Below are positions 41,550 to 42,145 of a stretch of DNA of 42,145 nucleotides, one piece after another. The notes below the pieces were generated by a model that was given only the letters and a program-made list of their open reading frames with translations, ran no database searches and was not told the DNA's origin. How positions within the stretch are numbered: the stretch's first letter is position 1; the number at the start of each line of letters is the position of its first letter. Source of the DNA: JBMNQH01 sp050944035 (lineage in GTDB: Bacteria > Bacillota > Clostridia > Oscillospirales > Oscillospiraceae); assembly GCA_050944035.1 (NCBI GenBank), contig JBMNQH010000012.1, positions 1 through 42,145 of the forward strand, read 5' to 3'. The position numbers and the translations under genes were made by a program.

Positions 41550-42145
41550 ATGGCGAAATATCGATTTGAGCAGATTGCAATCAACAGCACTGAAAAGAAA
41601 AAGCCTGTCGAAGAAGACCGCTTCACATACCTTGGACTGGAGCACCTCGATTCCGGCAGCTTGAAGGTTACTCGCTTCGGCTCCGATGTCGCTCCTATCG
41701 GCGAAAAGCTCGTGATGCGTAAAGGCGATGTACTGTTTGGCAAACGTCGTGCCTATCAGAAGAAAGTAGCCATCGCACCTTTTGATGGTATCTTCTCTGC
41801 ACACGGCATGGTGTTGCGTCCTAATGTAGAAGTCATCGATCCGGATTTCTTCCCGCTGTTTATCAGCTCGGATTACTTTCTGGACGCTGCAATCAAAATC
41901 TCCGTAGGTTCTCTTTCGCCGACGATCAACTGGCGTGACCTTAAAATTTTGGAGTTTGACCTGCCGGATCTGGAAACACAGCGCAAGCTGGCTGCAGTAT
42001 TATGGTCCATCAATGACACGATGGAATCCTATAAAAAGCTGATTTGTGCTACGGACGAGCTCGTTAAGTCTCAATTTATGGAGCAGTTTGCAGCTTTGAT
42101 AAAGGACGAAACCAAGTGCTCCGCCATCGAAAACGTATGTACTTT
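41550..42145 (+). CDS. hsdS: Second HsdS copy, cut by the window end
   Basis: 198 residues visible. TRD1 (RFTYLGLEHLDSGSLKVTRF, GDVLFGKRRAYQKKVAIAPF, SLSPTINWRDLKILEFDLP) is of the same structural class as in the first copy but diverged in sequence, so it should read a different half-site. The spacer helix ATDELVKSQFMEQF and the start of TRD2 are then identical to the first copy. It has its own AAGGAGGTG and ATG 41550 on the same strand as the rest of the operon, so it may be expressed rather than silent. Its TRD2 and stop are outside the window. Confidence 0.88.
   Translation, partial: MAKYRFEQIAINSTEKKKPVEEDRFTYLGLEHLDSGSLKVTRFGSDVAPIGEKLVMRKGDVLFGKRRAYQKKVAIAPFDGIFSAHGMVLRPNVEVIDPDFFPLFISSDYFLDAAIKISVGSLSPTINWRDLKILEFDLPDLETQRKLAAVLWSINDTMESYKKLICATDELVKSQFMEQFAALIKDETKCSAIENVCT
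42069..42145 (+). repeat. 77-bp direct repeat, copy 2 (inside second hsdS)
   Basis: Identical to 39787-39863 and running exactly to the window end, so the true repeat may be longer. Recombination between the two direct copies would excise 2,282 bp carrying the recombinase and join TRD1 of the first hsdS to TRD2 of the second. Confidence 0.9.

Noticed and set aside
1..42145. CRISPR arrays, tRNA or rRNA genes
   Set aside because: No regularly spaced repeats and no cloverleaf or conserved rRNA sequence were found by reading either strand; a covariance-model scan was not possible.

Overview
The window looks like a chromosomal segment of a low-to-mid GC Bacillota, most likely class Clostridia (Oscillospiraceae/Ruminococcaceae-like). 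The reasons are the classic Gram-positive order rimP-nusA-rnpM-rplGA(L7Ae)-infB-rbfA-nrnA-truB-ribF-rpsO-pnp, strong Shine-Dalgarno sites, several GTG/TTG starts and good sigma-A promoters with extended -10 boxes. The genus is not determined.

Layout. (1) 1-5800 is an accessory region: a tyrosine-integrase scrap, an XRE regulator divergent from a SLOG-family protein across a 15-bp-arm palindrome, then a second small XRE regulator followed by a McrBC-like pair. The pair is a coiled-coil/McrB-type AAA+ protein (one frameshift near its 5' end) and a DUF2357/PD-(D/E)XK nuclease. (2) 5810-7050 holds a creatininase-family hydrolase and a frameshifted GNAT acetyltransferase. (3) 7185-18716 is the translation/RNA core operon with its own promoters, leaders and terminators. 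(4) 18790-26240 holds ordinary chromosomal genes: a CNNM/CorC-type membrane protein, a small membrane-anchored protein, class II fructose-bisphosphate aldolase, a Nif3-like protein, a GNAT, a GH3 lipoprotein and a glycerate kinase. (5) 26275-28856 is a minus-strand cluster: a membrane protein with a SMEK-like N-terminus, a frameshifted ECF-type sigma factor and a LURP-one/YxjI-like protein. (6) 28956-30510 is a graveyard in which the C-terminal part of a large serine recombinase abuts a truncated hsdM.

(7) 30693-42145 is the most interesting part, an unusual type I restriction-modification operon. In order it encodes a catalytically degenerate methylase domain fused to a half-HsdS (one target-recognition domain), HsdR, an ADP-ribosylglycohydrolase fused in frame to a complete HsdM, a second complete HsdM, HsdS, a tyrosine recombinase, and a second HsdS cut by the window edge. 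The two hsdS copies share an identical 77-bp stretch in direct orientation around the recombinase. This suggests shuffling of recognition domains, but it also coincides exactly with the window end and may reflect an assembly break. The M-M and M-S junctions use the same 8-nt overlap, and the recombinase ribosome-binding site can pair perfectly with a 9-nt sequence just upstream. The working hypothesis is a specificity-switching type I system with two different M subunits, one carrying an ADP-ribose-removing domain, plus an accessory dead-M/TRD protein. Its whole composition is inferred from sequence.

Three otherwise recognisable genes carry single frameshifts, so either decay or base-level assembly error has to be kept in mind. 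No tRNA, rRNA or CRISPR array was seen.
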